Assembly (NCBI GenBank): GCA_027459645.1
Contig: DAIDHQ010000006.1
Location: forward strand, 124,001-188,000
DNA length: 64,000 nt
Reading direction: 5' to 3'
From: Vulcanimicrobiota bacterium
GTDB lineage: Bacteria; Vulcanimicrobiota; Vulcanimicrobiia; Vulcanimicrobiales; Vulcanimicrobiaceae
The position numbers were made by a program, and so were the translations under genes. Shown here piece after piece: positions 1-14,160 of the stretch (position 1 is its first letter; each line of letters opens with the position of its first letter). A model generated the notes under the pieces. It ran no database searches, had not been told where the DNA came from, and was given only the letters and a program-made list of their open reading frames with translations.

Positions 1-1971
<1,971 letters not shown>

Positions 1972-1994
1972 AGCAGGCCCCGAATACGTCGCCC

Positions 1995-2792
1995 GTGCAA
2001 GCTCCCCCTATGGCTGGCGCGGAGAACCCCTATGCCGAGGTCGCCCGGGAACTGCGCGGCACGCTGTTTTCGTGGATCCGCTACCTGCCCTCCACCGAGA
2101 GCACGAACGCGCTGGCGGCACCGCTGCTGGGCAGCGAAGACCAGTACGGAACGACCTTCGTCACCGACTATCAGACGGCAGGCGCTGGGCGAAAAGGCCG
2201 GTCCTGGCTCGCTACCCGCGGTTCCGCGCTGCTCATGACGACGATTCTGCCGCGCTCCATGCCCGCCTCACACCTGTGGGTCGTGCCCTTCGGCGTCGCG
2301 ATCTGCGTGCGGCGCGCCCTGCTGCAGAACGGCGTTCGCGCGGACATGCACTGGCCGAACGACCTGTTGGTCGGCGAGAAAAAGATCGCCGGCATCCTGT
2401 GCGTCTCGCGCGTCGTGGGCGAACGCGCCTGGGTCGCCGCCGGTGTCGGCATCAACGTCTATCGCAGCAGCGGTGAAAGCGAGCGCGTCGATCCCCCGCC
2501 CGCGTTCTGCGACGACGTCAATCCGGCGATCGACATCAATACGCTCCTGCGCGACGTGCTGCTGAACTACGAAGTCTGGCACGAAACGCTCGATATGCCG
2601 CCGCGCATCGCGCGCGTGTGGGAGCGTCAAGCCGGCCTTCCCGGCAAACGCTATCGCATCTTGAAAGACGGCTCGCCGGAACCGATCGACGTCACCGCGC
2701 TCTCGCTCGCAACCGGCGGCGGACTCGTCGTGCAACACGACGACGGCACGAAAGAAACGATCGCGCTCGCCGATGCTAGGGCCTTGCGGTAA
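1995..2792 (+). CDS. birA: Biotin--[acetyl-CoA-carboxylase] ligase
   Basis: Activates biotin to biotinyl-AMP and attaches it to the carrier protein of biotin-dependent carboxylases. The 265-residue protein has STESTNALA, a biotin/AMP loop variant AGAGRKGRSWLA, and the catalytic MHWPNDLLVGEKKIAGIL, followed by a C-terminal BPL_C-like region. It has no N-terminal helix-turn-helix, so it is the monofunctional (group I) type and would not repress biotin genes. The start given is a GTG at 1995; an in-frame ATG at 2010 is an equally good candidate, because neither has a clear ribosome binding site. No biotin or carboxylase gene is adjacent. Confidence 0.95.
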   Translation: MQAPPMAGAENPYAEVARELRGTLFSWIRYLPSTESTNALAAPLLGSEDQYGTTFVTDYQTAGAGRKGRSWLATRGSALLMTTILPRSMPASHLWVVPFGVAICVRRALLQNGVRADMHWPNDLLVGEKKIAGILCVSRVVGERAWVAAGVGINVYRSSGESERVDPPPAFCDDVNPAIDINTLLRDVLLNYEVWHETLDMPPRIARVWERQAGLPGKRYRILKDGSPEPIDVTALSLATGGGLVVQHDDGTKETIALADARALR

Positions 2793-2835
2793 GAGCCAAA
2801 GCGCCCTTCAGCGTTTGGGGGTGCGGCCCACTCCA

Positions 2836-2949
2836 TGTCATCCTGAGCGAGCATGTTGCGCGAAGCGCGACGTGCGGAGACGAAGGATCGGTACGAAGCG
2901 TAACGTTCGCCGCGATCCTTCGTCTCCGGCGCCTTCGCTCAGGATGACA
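2836..2949. repeat. Composite palindromic intergenic repeat (full copy)
   Basis: A 114-bp element with two nested perfect 15-bp inverted repeats: outer arms 2836-2850 and 2935-2949 (TGTCATCCTGAGCGA and its complement), inner arms 2876-2890 and 2913-2927 (GGAGACGAAGGATCG and its complement). The outer arm matches the TGTCATCCTGAGCG...GAAGGATC type of dispersed repeat seen between genes in many soil bacteria (from general knowledge, not searched). It sits between the convergent birA and S10 peptidase genes and could act as a terminator or REP-like element. A diverged half copy lies at 4497-4534. Confidence 0.8.
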
Positions 2950-2955
2950 CGTGAG

Positions 2956-4548
2956 CTACTGGCCGTCGGTCGTTTCGATGAAGTGCGCCACGTCGTTGTG
3001 CAAGTGCGCGTGCGACGTTGGGTTGAGATACACCATGTGTCCCGAATGGTAGTAGTGGATCGCGAAGTGCGATTGCAGTGCCGGCTGCAGGCCTAGATGC
3101 GAGAACGTCCATTCCGCGGCGCCGAAGGGCGTCGCCATGTCGAAGTATCCCGCGCCGACGAAGACGCGCATCTTGGGGTTCTGCGTCATCGCGTCTTGCA
3201 GGTCGCCGCTGGTCGTCGGAGCGAGCCAGTTCCACACGTTCTTACGCGTGTAATCCCACTGCCCGTTCACTTTGAAGTTGCATTGCGGATAGGCGGCTTT
3301 GCTCTTCCAATTGAGCTCGTTGCGCACGTAGCTGATGAAGCCGGATTGCAGCACGGGGCTCGTATAGCTATCGGACGGATCGAATTCGGCCGAATCGCCG
3401 ATTTGATCTTCGTCGTATCCGGTGTAGCGCGCATCTAGGCGGCCCGTCTGCAGACCCTCTTCGCGCATCAACTGTTTCTCGAAACGCTGCGGTTGCATGC
3501 GTAGATTCGATTGCTCGGCGTATTTTTCGGAGACGCCGGTGAGCGACGCGAGCTGTTTCGCGATCGACACAAACTGATCGTGCGGTAAGCGCGAGCCTTG
3601 CAGCAGTGCCGATGCATAGGGGCCGTTTGCAAACGCGCGAGCTTTGGCGACGACGGCTTGCAGGCTGCCGCGCGACGAGGCTTTCTCGTGATACCAATGC
3701 GTCGCCGCTTCGGTCGGCAGATAGGTGATGTACGGCAAATCGTTGCCCGGGCCGGGCGCGATCGTATCGAAATCGAGCACCGAACTGAGCAGAATCACGC
3801 CGTTCATCGCGATCGTATCTTGGTTGAGCAAACGGTCGACCAGCGCGGCGCTGCGCGGCGTGCCGTAGCTTTCACCGAACAGATATTTCGGCGAGTTCCA
3901 GCGATTGTTGTAGGTAATATAGCGGCGGATGAATTGGGCGAACGCGGCCGCGTCCTGATCGATGCCGTAGATGGTCTTCGGATTCGTCTTCGGGAAGAGT
4001 CTGCTGTAGCCGGTTCCCGGCGCGTCGATAAAGACCAGATCCGATGCGTCGAGTAACGTATCGGGGTTGTCCACGATTTTCGCGGGTGCTCCTGCGTTAG
4101 GGGCGGCGTTCGCGATGACGATCTTGCGCGGACCGAAGCCCAGCATGTGCAGCGGCGACGACGCGCAGCCGGGACCGCCGTTGTAGATGAACGTGACCGG
4201 GCGCTGGTTCGCGGGAACGCCGTCCTTCGTGTACGCGACGTAGAAGATGCTGGCTTCGGGTTGGTGCTTGGCGTTGCTCAACACGATGGTGCCGGCGGTC
4301 GCGGTGTACTGGATGCGCGTTCCGTTGATGGTGATCGAATGGTGCGTCACCGACTTTTTGTCGTGGGCGTTGGGCGTCGGCTTGGGCTTAGGCTTCGCCT
4401 TTGCCGCGTGGGCTTTCGCGGGCGCGGCCTTAGCCGGCGCTTTGGCGGCCAGAACGGCGACCGGAGAAAGGATGGAAAGCACGCAAAGCACCGTTACGAT
4501 CCTTCGACTGCGCTTAGCTCCGCTCAGAATGACACTGGGAATTTGCAT
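2956..4548 (-). CDS. Secreted S10 family serine carboxypeptidase
   Basis: Predicted exported serine carboxypeptidase that removes C-terminal residues from peptides. After a signal peptide (KRSRR followed by a hydrophobic stretch ending VAVLA) and an Ala/Lys/Pro-rich linker comes the S10 fold: the oxyanion segment FIYNGGPGCASS, DLVFIDAPGTGYS, the nucleophile motif LFGESYGTPRS, an Asp region, and the catalytic-His segment YYHSGHMVYL near the end. The frame is open to a TTG at 4578, but that codon lies inside the terminator of the upstream gene, so I use the ATG at 4548 (530 aa). A GTG at 4491 with GAAGGA 8 bp upstream is an alternative start. Residues 5-18 are encoded by a copy of the dispersed palindromic repeat. 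Confidence 0.88.
   Translation of the reverse strand: MQIPSVILSGAKRSRRIVTVLCVLSILSPVAVLAAKAPAKAAPAKAHAAKAKPKPKPTPNAHDKKSVTHHSITINGTRIQYTATAGTIVLSNAKHQPEASIFYVAYTKDGVPANQRPVTFIYNGGPGCASSPLHMLGFGPRKIVIANAAPNAGAPAKIVDNPDTLLDASDLVFIDAPGTGYSRLFPKTNPKTIYGIDQDAAAFAQFIRRYITYNNRWNSPKYLFGESYGTPRSAALVDRLLNQDTIAMNGVILLSSVLDFDTIAPGPGNDLPYITYLPTEAATHWYHEKASSRGSLQAVVAKARAFANGPYASALLQGSRLPHDQFVSIAKQLASLTGVSEKYAEQSNLRMQPQRFEKQLMREEGLQTGRLDARYTGYDEDQIGDSAEFDPSDSYTSPVLQSGFISYVRNELNWKSKAAYPQCNFKVNGQWDYTRKNVWNWLAPTTSGDLQDAMTQNPKMRVFVGAGYFDMATPFGAAEWTFSHLGLQPALQSHFAIHYYHSGHMVYLNPTSHAHLHNDVAHFIETTDGQ
4497..4534. repeat. Half copy of the dispersed palindromic repeat, inside coding sequence
   Basis: CGATCCTTCG, 14 bp, then CGCTCAGAATGACA: the same two landmarks as the right half of the 2836-2949 element, which has CGATCCTTCG, 13 bp and CGCTCAGGATGACA. 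It lies in frame at the 5' end of the S10 peptidase gene and is translated as SVILSGAKRSRRI, the recognisable translation product of this repeat type. Confidence 0.75.
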
Positions 4549-4588
4549 AAGAAAAGGGCATTGCTCCAAGCCGAGCAACGCCCTTCTA
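4545..4588 (-). terminator. Rho-independent terminator after the chemosensory/DUF3343 operon
   Basis: On the minus strand a 14-bp stem (arms 4573-4586 and 4553-4566, one G-T pair and a near-perfect match) with a 6-base loop is followed by TTTTCTTATGC. It lies 26 bp past the stop of the DUF3343 gene and just before the S10 peptidase ATG. Confidence 0.85.
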
Positions 4589-4613
4589 GCTCATAATCAA
4601 AAATCAATCAGTG

Positions 4614-4829
4614 CTACTTCACGACGCCCCCAAGCGCCACGCCGGCGCCGCTCAGCGCCGTCTTCGCCTGCGATTCCGCGCCCAAATCGATGCTCAAGCA
4701 CAGATTCGAGGCGGTATTGACCGTCGCGGGCTTAGGAATCATCTTCGCAGGAATGCCCGCATCCTTGAGCGCCTTGGTGGCGATCATCGTGTCGGCATTA
4801 CTGCTGAAGAATAGAATGACGTCGGCCAT
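4614..4829 (-). CDS. DUF3343 small protein (putative Se/S carrier-like)
   Basis: A 71-residue cytoplasmic protein. The pattern VILFFSSNADTMIATKALKD, then AGIPAKMIPKPA and a Cys-containing SNLCLSID strand, fits the DUF3343 family (annotated from family knowledge as putative Se/S carriers), including the single Cys, here residue 44. The family function is not established. It is the last gene of the chemosensory operon, 12 bp after the cache-sensor gene, with AAAGAGA as ribosome binding site, and is followed by a strong terminator. Its position suggests a link between redox/sulfur chemistry and the sensor cluster, but this is inference. Family assignment is by motif only. Confidence 0.7.
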   Translation of the reverse strand: MADVILFFSSNADTMIATKALKDAGIPAKMIPKPATVNTASNLCLSIDLGAESQAKTALSGAGVALGGVVK

Positions 4830-4841
4830 AATCTCTTTCTT

Positions 4842-6182
4842 TTAACCAGCTTCCCCCGTCACGAGTTCCGAAAGGCCCTTCGCCACGTCGTTCAATTCCT
4901 GAACGCGCGTGACCGCCTGCTGCATGCGATTGCTCATCTCTTGCGAGAGCGTATCGATGACGATCATATCGCCTTGCAGTTCCGCGTTCACCGCCTTCAA
5001 CTCGGTGATCTTCGGAGCGCCCGACGCGCCCTGGCCTTGACCCTCGAGTTCGTCCAGAAGCGTGCCCAAGCGTTCCACGGCGGCTTTCGTCATGGCAACG
5101 TGATCGCCTGAGACCTCGCTGCCGACGATCGCGACGCCGAGTTCCTTTGCCGCGGTGCGAACCTGTATGCTGCGCTTGGAAAGCGTGTCGGAGAGGCGTT
5201 GCACGATCGGGATCGCGAGGGCCAGCGCGAGCAGCGCCGCGATCGCGCCCCAGATGAGCAGCGTCAGCGTAGTCTTATTGATAATGGCGTCGAGCGTGGA
5301 GAGCGGAATGCCGTACCACCGCGCGCCGAGCACTTGATTCTGATCGTTGGTGATCGGATCGATGCGCACCAGATAGGCCGTTCCGCCTTCGGTGTCCACG
5401 CCGCTAAACGGCGCGTCGTTTTTCTCGACGTTCTGTGCGGCGGCGACCTGCTGATCGACCGCGCGCGTTCCATCGGGCATTTGAATCGTGCTCGAAATGA
5501 GACCGTCGCCTTCCAGGATCGCCGACGAGCCGCCGAGCGCGTGCGTCGCCTGATCGACCAAATCGTAGTAGTGATTCATCAGCACGCCGCCGACGATCGC
5601 CCCGATCGTGCGCTCGTTCGCATCGCTGATCGGCGCGGCCGCCACGATCGCGAGGCCGTTGTCGATGTGTTCGCTCTTTCCGTCCGCAGTCTTGATGTCG
5701 GCCTGCGCCTGCGGCGCGAGCCCTTCACCATTGAGGAACGCCGGCGAAAGCAGCGTCGCGGTGCTGACCGTCTCGCCCGTCAACGCGCGAGAGACGATGT
5801 CGTTGGATTTGAGCGAGCCGGGCGCCGGCCCGTTCGCGCGGGCGATGACGTTGCCGTTGGTATCGACGACGGTCAAGAACGAGAGCCCGGAAGTACGCGC
5901 GGCGTTCGAGAGCTGATCCTGCAGCGCCGCGACGTTCTTCGATTGCAGCGCCTTGCGCATCGTGTCGCTGACGGCGTCCTGCGCGACGAGCAGCTTGATC
6001 TGATCCTTACGCGAATCCCAATATCCGCCGAAGGCGCCCGCTCCGTTGTTCACTTGCGTCTGCGCGAGCGAACGAAGCTGATTGTTCAGCTCGATGCGCG
6101 ATGCGATCAGCGTGACGAGAAAGCAGAGAACGATCGCGCCGACGATGGTGCCAAGAAGCCGCGTTCTGAGACTTAATTTCAT
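4842..6182 (-). CDS. Membrane cache-domain sensor protein A, without MCP signalling domain
   Basis: A 446-residue protein. A membrane helix (about residues 9-29) is followed by a ~270-residue extracytoplasmic region with cache-type strands ([17 protein letters not shown], a second half IVGGVLMN...DLVDQ), a second helix (about 308-327), then a short cytoplasmic tail. The tail has an [19 protein letters not shown] signature and a coiled region ending [17 protein letters not shown]. There is no HAMP-plus-MCP hairpin, kinase or GGDEF domain. It is clearly paralogous to the gene at 7981-9240, sharing GSEVSGDHV and VIDTL-EMSNRM. The start codon overlaps the MCP stop (ATGA at 6179-6182), so the two are translationally coupled. 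The ligand is unknown. Confidence 0.85.
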   Translation of the reverse strand: MKLSLRTRLLGTIVGAIVLCFLVTLIASRIELNNQLRSLAQTQVNNGAGAFGGYWDSRKDQIKLLVAQDAVSDTMRKALQSKNVAALQDQLSNAARTSGLSFLTVVDTNGNVIARANGPAPGSLKSNDIVSRALTGETVSTATLLSPAFLNGEGLAPQAQADIKTADGKSEHIDNGLAIVAAAPISDANERTIGAIVGGVLMNHYYDLVDQATHALGGSSAILEGDGLISSTIQMPDGTRAVDQQVAAAQNVEKNDAPFSGVDTEGGTAYLVRIDPITNDQNQVLGARWYGIPLSTLDAIINKTTLTLLIWGAIAALLALALAIPIVQRLSDTLSKRSIQVRTAAKELGVAIVGSEVSGDHVAMTKAAVERLGTLLDELEGQGQGASGAPKITELKAVNAELQGDMIVIDTLSQEMSNRMQQAVTRVQELNDVAKGLSELVTGEAG

Positions 6183-7855
6183 GAGTGGACTTCCTCCGAG
6201 TCGCTCTCGGTGACTTTGAATTGCCCGAGACGGCCGTCGATTTCACCGGCAAACGCATTCATTTGATCGACCTTGTCCATCATGCGTTGTGCCGCTTCGG
6301 TAACTTCTTTGTTGACGTACGTGAGCACTTCAACCGACGAGGCGTTTTGTTGCGAAATTGACGAAATGTCGGAAAACGCTTTGCTGACCTCGTCGGACTG
6401 GCGCGTCATCGACTGCGTCGCCTTGAGGTTGAGGGCGACGGACTTGGTGATCTCCTCGATCTGCCGGATCACCTGATACGAGTTGGCGCTCATCGCGCGG
6501 GTCACCGAGCTAATCTCGCTGATCTGATTGTTCGAGGTCAGGACGGCCGAAACGATCTCTTGCAGCGCGTCCGATGCGGAATTGGTGCTGCCGGTGCTCT
6601 CTTCCACGCGTTCGGTCAGGCGCTCCATGGCGTTGACGACTTCCGAAATGACCGTCTGCGTCGAGGTGATGTGACCGGCGATCTCTTTGGTTGCCTGAAC
6701 GCTGCCGTCGGCGAGCTTGCGGATCTCGCTTGCGACGACGGCGAAGCCGCGGCCGTGTTCGCCGGCGCGCGCCGCTTCGATCGCGGCGTTGAGCGCGAGC
6801 AGGTTCGTCTGCTCCGCGATCCGGTCGATAACTTTGACAATGTCGCCGATTTGTTCGGAGTTGTTGCCCAACTGCCGAATATCTTGACCCAGTTCGTTGA
6901 TGGTGGTGCGAATCGTATGCATTCCGTCGACGATCGTGCCGATGGCGCTGCCGCCGCGCTCCGCCGTGCGCGACGTCTCGGTCGAGATGCTGGAGAGCGA
7001 ATCGACTTGCGCGGCGACTTCTTCAATCGACGACGCCATGTTCGAAACGGCGAGCGCCGTTTCGTCCAGGCTGCGCGTCTGTTGCTCCGCGCTCGCGGCG
7101 ATCGTGGAGATCGCTTCGGTGAGCGCGATCACTTTTGTGGTGGCCTCTTCGACGATGCGCCCTTGCTCCGCAATGCCTTCGTCGAGCTGCCCCTGCGCGA
7201 CCGAGGCGCCTTCGATAACGGCGAGTGCCGTCGACGCCGTGGTACGCAGTTCGCCGCCGGCTCCGCCGAGCTGCGATGCGTTGGCATGCAATTGGCGCAG
7301 AAACTCGCGCATCCCGAAGATGAGCTTGTTGAGCGCGATGGCGAGCTCTTGAAGCTGTCCGTCGCTGACGGCGATATTTTTGGTGAAATCGCCCTGCGAG
7401 ACTTCGCGAATGCCCGAGGCGAGCGCCGCGATGCTGACCGTGGCCGCGCCGTTGGAGCCCTCCCGCGGCAAAGCGACGCGCGAGGTCCCACGAAACGCGA
7501 GCTGGCCGCTCATGCCGTCGCCCAGTTCTTCGACGGGAACCATCTCTCCGAAGAAGAGCGCGCTGACGATCAGACCGCCGACGATCGCGATCGCGACCGG
7601 AATCGTGGGGTCGCCGCCGTGGTGCATCCGGACGTAGGCATCGACGCCGCCGCCTGCGATGGCGGTAAGCGCGCCGGTCCAAAAGCCGGTCGACGCGGCG
7701 GCGAGGGCAGTAATGACGAGCAGAACGGCTTCGACGGGGGTCGGCCGGCCGTACCAAGCGACCGCGGCAGCGATGAGGATTGCCACGACGGACAGCGCCA
7801 AGCGGGCCGGCAGTCCCAACCGTGCCCGGAGACCTGCGAAATAGGCGGAGATCAC
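6179..7855 (-). CDS. Methyl-accepting chemotaxis signalling protein with a membrane-embedded N-terminus
   Basis: Cytoplasmic MCP signalling domain on a four-helix membrane anchor (residues ~10-110, resembling the KdpD-type DUF4118 membrane domain), then a HAMP-like segment (SQGDFTKNI) and a long coiled coil. The hairpin tip is [20 protein letters not shown] followed by [20 protein letters not shown], the CheA/CheW-contact region. No periplasmic ligand-binding domain is present. The frame opens at a GTG (7897), but I chose GTG 7853-7855 because GAGAGGAG lies 5 bp upstream (7861-7868). It overlaps cache sensor A by 4 bp, and cache sensor B lies just upstream of sensor A's partner gene cluster boundary. 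Output is probably to CheA, which is not in this window. Confidence 0.93.
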   Translation of the reverse strand: MISAYFAGLRARLGLPARLALSVVAILIAAAVAWYGRPTPVEAVLLVITALAAASTGFWTGALTAIAGGGVDAYVRMHHGGDPTIPVAIAIVGGLIVSALFFGEMVPVEELGDGMSGQLAFRGTSRVALPREGSNGAATVSIAALASGIREVSQGDFTKNIAVSDGQLQELAIALNKLIFGMREFLRQLHANASQLGGAGGELRTTASTALAVIEGASVAQGQLDEGIAEQGRIVEEATTKVIALTEAISTIAASAEQQTRSLDETALAVSNMASSIEEVAAQVDSLSSISTETSRTAERGGSAIGTIVDGMHTIRTTINELGQDIRQLGNNSEQIGDIVKVIDRIAEQTNLLALNAAIEAARAGEHGRGFAVVASEIRKLADGSVQATKEIAGHITSTQTVISEVVNAMERLTERVEESTGSTNSASDALQEIVSAVLTSNNQISEISSVTRAMSANSYQVIRQIEEITKSVALNLKATQSMTRQSDEVSKAFSDISSISQQNASSVEVLTYVNKEVTEAAQRMMDKVDQMNAFAGEIDGRLGQFKVTESDSEEVHS

Positions 7856-7980
7856 TGAGCTCCTCTCACTGACGTGACAGATCCATAGCAACAACACGCT
7901 GCGGCACCCGCATGCGTGCCTTTTACCGATGTACGGCCAAAAATCGTGTAGGCTTTAGGAACTACCCGCCGCTTGGACGC

Positions 7981-9240
7981 TTAGTTGCTGCTCGGCCTAG
8001 CGCCTGCAACGAGCGCATCTAAGTCCCGAGCAACCTGGCTTAGGCGCTCGACCCGTTCCGCTGCGTCGCGCATGCGATTCGACATCTCGACGGTCAGCGT
8101 GTCTATAACCACGACGTCGTCGACCGCGGTTCGCGCCAGCGCGTGCAGTGCGGCGCCGTCGCCCCCGCGCTGCGCGAGCACGACAATTTCTTCCAAGGCC
8201 TGCCGCGTCCGGCTGACGTGATCGCCCGAAACCTCACTTCCGACGACCAGCACGCGCAGTTGGCGCGCCGACTCGTTGACCTCTTCACTGCGCGTCACGA
8301 TAGCCCGGCCGATGCGCGAGGCAACGACCGTTCCCGCCACGAGCGCAATTCCGAGACCGATGATGCCCCAGATGACGATCTGCCGTAACGTATTCTCGAC
8401 GATGCCTTCGAACTGCGAAAAGGGCACCGCAAACCACGTCGCACCAATCACGCTTCCTTCGAACCCCGTGAGGGGAGCGGTTTTCGCAAAGTATTGGATG
8501 CCGTCGATCGTTTCGGTGGCGGAGACCGACCGGCGATTCGCTACTTCGGTCGCATGCGCGATGCGAAGCCCCGTCTCTTTCACGCCCTCCTTCGTCTGAA
8601 TCGACGTGTCGACGAAACGTCCGTTCAGCACGATTCCGGTCGCGCCGCCGGTGAAGCGCGCAACGTCGTCGACGAACTTCGTGGTGGCGTTGATGACTTC
8701 GCCGCCGTACAGCACGCCGACGGCGGAGCCGTTGACGTTGACGGGCGAAGCGATCGCGATCGCGACGGCGGCCCCGCGCGAAGCAACGCCGAGCGCGGCG
8801 AGGTTTGCTGCATCGAGCTTCTGCACGCCGCCGGCCACGGCGGCTTCACCGGCCGTCACCACGGGATCGCCTGCGAGACTCCCCGACGCATCGCGGCTTC
8901 CTGCCAAAATCGCGCCTTTGGGATCGGTGACGACGACGAACGAAAGATTGTTCGCGACGGCGATATCCGCCGCCGCCGAAGCGATGGCGCGGCGATTCCT
9001 TTCCGCCAGCGCGCGGGCAAGCTCGGTCTGCGCGGAACCTTGCAAAATCGCCGAACGAATCTGCTCTTCGCGAGCGGCGATCGCGCCTGCGAGCGCGCTC
9101 GAACCGGCGTCGACGCTCTGCCGCGCCAGGCTTTGCACGTCCGAGCGCAAGCCGAAATTGACGCCGACGAGCAACAACACGAATGCGAGCACCATGACGA
9201 TCACGAGCATCGCAATCAGTCGAACGCGAAGACCCACCAC
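7981..9240 (-). CDS. Membrane cache-domain sensor protein B, without MCP signalling domain
   Basis: A 419-residue paralogue of the 4842-6182 product: N-terminal helix (VRLIAMLVIVMVLAFVLLLV), an extracytoplasmic cache-like region (LSFVVVTDPKGAILAG; SAVGVLYGGEVIN), a second helix (about residues 285-310), and a cytoplasmic tail with [18 protein letters not shown] and VVIDTLTVEMSNRMRDA. No recognised output domain. The start is a GTG preceded by GGGAGGGT. It is the first gene of the leftward chemosensory cluster; 125 bp separate its end from the MCP start. How these orphan sensors pass a signal is unknown; interaction with the neighbouring MCP through the conserved tail is my inference. Confidence 0.85.
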   Translation of the reverse strand: MVGLRVRLIAMLVIVMVLAFVLLLVGVNFGLRSDVQSLARQSVDAGSSALAGAIAAREEQIRSAILQGSAQTELARALAERNRRAIASAAADIAVANNLSFVVVTDPKGAILAGSRDASGSLAGDPVVTAGEAAVAGGVQKLDAANLAALGVASRGAAVAIAIASPVNVNGSAVGVLYGGEVINATTKFVDDVARFTGGATGIVLNGRFVDTSIQTKEGVKETGLRIAHATEVANRRSVSATETIDGIQYFAKTAPLTGFEGSVIGATWFAVPFSQFEGIVENTLRQIVIWGIIGLGIALVAGTVVASRIGRAIVTRSEEVNESARQLRVLVVGSEVSGDHVSRTRQALEEIVVLAQRGGDGAALHALARTAVDDVVVIDTLTVEMSNRMRDAAERVERLSQVARDLDALVAGARPSSN

Positions 9241-9339
9241 ACCCTCCCTTTTATAAGGCGCAAAACGATACGCTTCGAGCGTAACGGCGTCTTGGGAAGA
9301 GGCGCTTAAAAGCGACTTATCGAGGGATTAACGGAGCGT

Positions 9340-9882
9340 TCAGCGCTCGTTACGAGCGCGGCTGATGCGGCGATCGCACGTCTCACAGAAGTGCGACATC
9401 TTGTTGTCGGTTTCGAAGATCGAATTCGAATAGTACATCGCGCAGCGGGCGTTGTAGCAATGCTTGAGACCGAACGCGTGTCCGAGTTCGTGGACGCATT
9501 CCTTGAGCGTCCTCTGGAAGAGGGCGTTCGGATCGGCCTCCTCGCCATAGAATTCGGAGTGCAGGCGATGGAGGGAGACCGCCGCGACCGCTTGCGCTTC
9601 GTCGGCGTCGCCGTAGATGAACCGGTGCGACGTCTTGTAGAGGTCGTATTCCGTCAGCGCCAGATAGAGCGCGCCGCCTTCGGGGTGCGCGCGGCGCACG
9701 CGGGTGAAGAGCGTCGAAAGAAAGAGCTGCTGGCGGGTGGAGTTGAGCGAACTGCGCGGAACGGCGAGCGCACGTTCCACTTCAACGGTGCAGAGAAAGC
9801 GTTCTTCGAGACACGGCGCGAGCCGATCGAGGAACGCGCCGTCCATGGCGTTGATCGGAACGATGCGGATGCGGGATTCCAT
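9340..9882 (-). CDS. amzA: Archaemetzincin family zinc metalloprotease
   Basis: A 180-residue protein with the diagnostic archaemetzincin signature: HELGHAFGLKHC followed by NARCAMYYSN and the downstream FCETC pair. It supplies three zinc His ligands, the metzincin Met and four structural Cys. Archaemetzincins are predicted zinc aminopeptidase-like enzymes, mainly of archaea and scattered bacteria; their substrate in bacteria is unknown. The frame extends to 9966, but the ATG at 9880-9882 begins the family-typical MESRIRIVPI strand and avoids overlap with divergent acpS, so it is preferred. No signal peptide is seen, so it is probably cytoplasmic. Confidence 0.9.
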   Translation of the reverse strand: MESRIRIVPINAMDGAFLDRLAPCLEERFLCTVEVERALAVPRSSLNSTRQQLFLSTLFTRVRRAHPEGGALYLALTEYDLYKTSHRFIYGDADEAQAVAAVSLHRLHSEFYGEEADPNALFQRTLKECVHELGHAFGLKHCYNARCAMYYSNSIFETDNKMSHFCETCDRRISRARNER

Positions 9883-9946
9883 CTTGGAAGAGGTCGATTC
9901 GACGCCGCAGGCCGGAAAACTGCCGCCCCGGTTCGAAGGCCGCACG

Positions 9947-10305
9947 ATGATCGTTGGCATCGGCATCGACCTCGCGGAGGTCGAACGCTACACGTTCGAC
10001 GAGCGCAGCCTCGCGTGGTTTTCGCGAAAGATCTACACCGAGGAAGAGATGCGCTACGCGATGCGCAAGCGCAACTGGCCCGAACGGCTGGCCGGATTCT
10101 TCGCGGCGAAGGAAGCCACGCGCAAAGCATTCGGACATGCGATCCCCTGGCGGTGGGTCGGCGTTTCGCACGAACGAAGCGGCAAGCCCGTCATTCACCT
10201 CTTCGGCAAAGCCGAGGCGTTGATCGCGCAACGCAACGTTCGCGAGATCCACCTGACGATCACGCACACCGCGACGACGGCCGCAGCGGTCGTCATTTTG
10301 GAATC

Positions 10306-10309
<4 letters not shown>
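9947..10309 (+). CDS. acpS: Holo-[acyl-carrier-protein] synthase
   Basis: Transfers the 4'-phosphopantetheine arm from CoA to the acyl carrier protein. The 120-residue product opens MIVGIGIDLAEVERY, with the Mg-binding Asp, has the second signature RLAGFFAAKEATRKA and ends with LTITHTATTAAAVVI, all typical of AcpS. Longer upstream frames exist, but the ATG at 9947 begins exactly at the conserved first strand. The stop overlaps the GTG start of the NAD(P)HX repair gene by 4 bp, the common acpS-nnr coupling in bacteria. Confidence 0.96.

Positions 10310-14152
<3,843 letters not shown>

Positions 14153-14160
<8 letters not shown>

Noticed and set aside
2773-3096. Short frame with CHPERACCAKRD-like product
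   Set aside because: This is the known translation of the dispersed palindromic repeat, not a gene.
7907-7935. GGCAC...GTGCC hairpin followed by TTTT on the plus strand
   Set aside because: No rightward gene ends there; only a 5-bp stem, likely chance.
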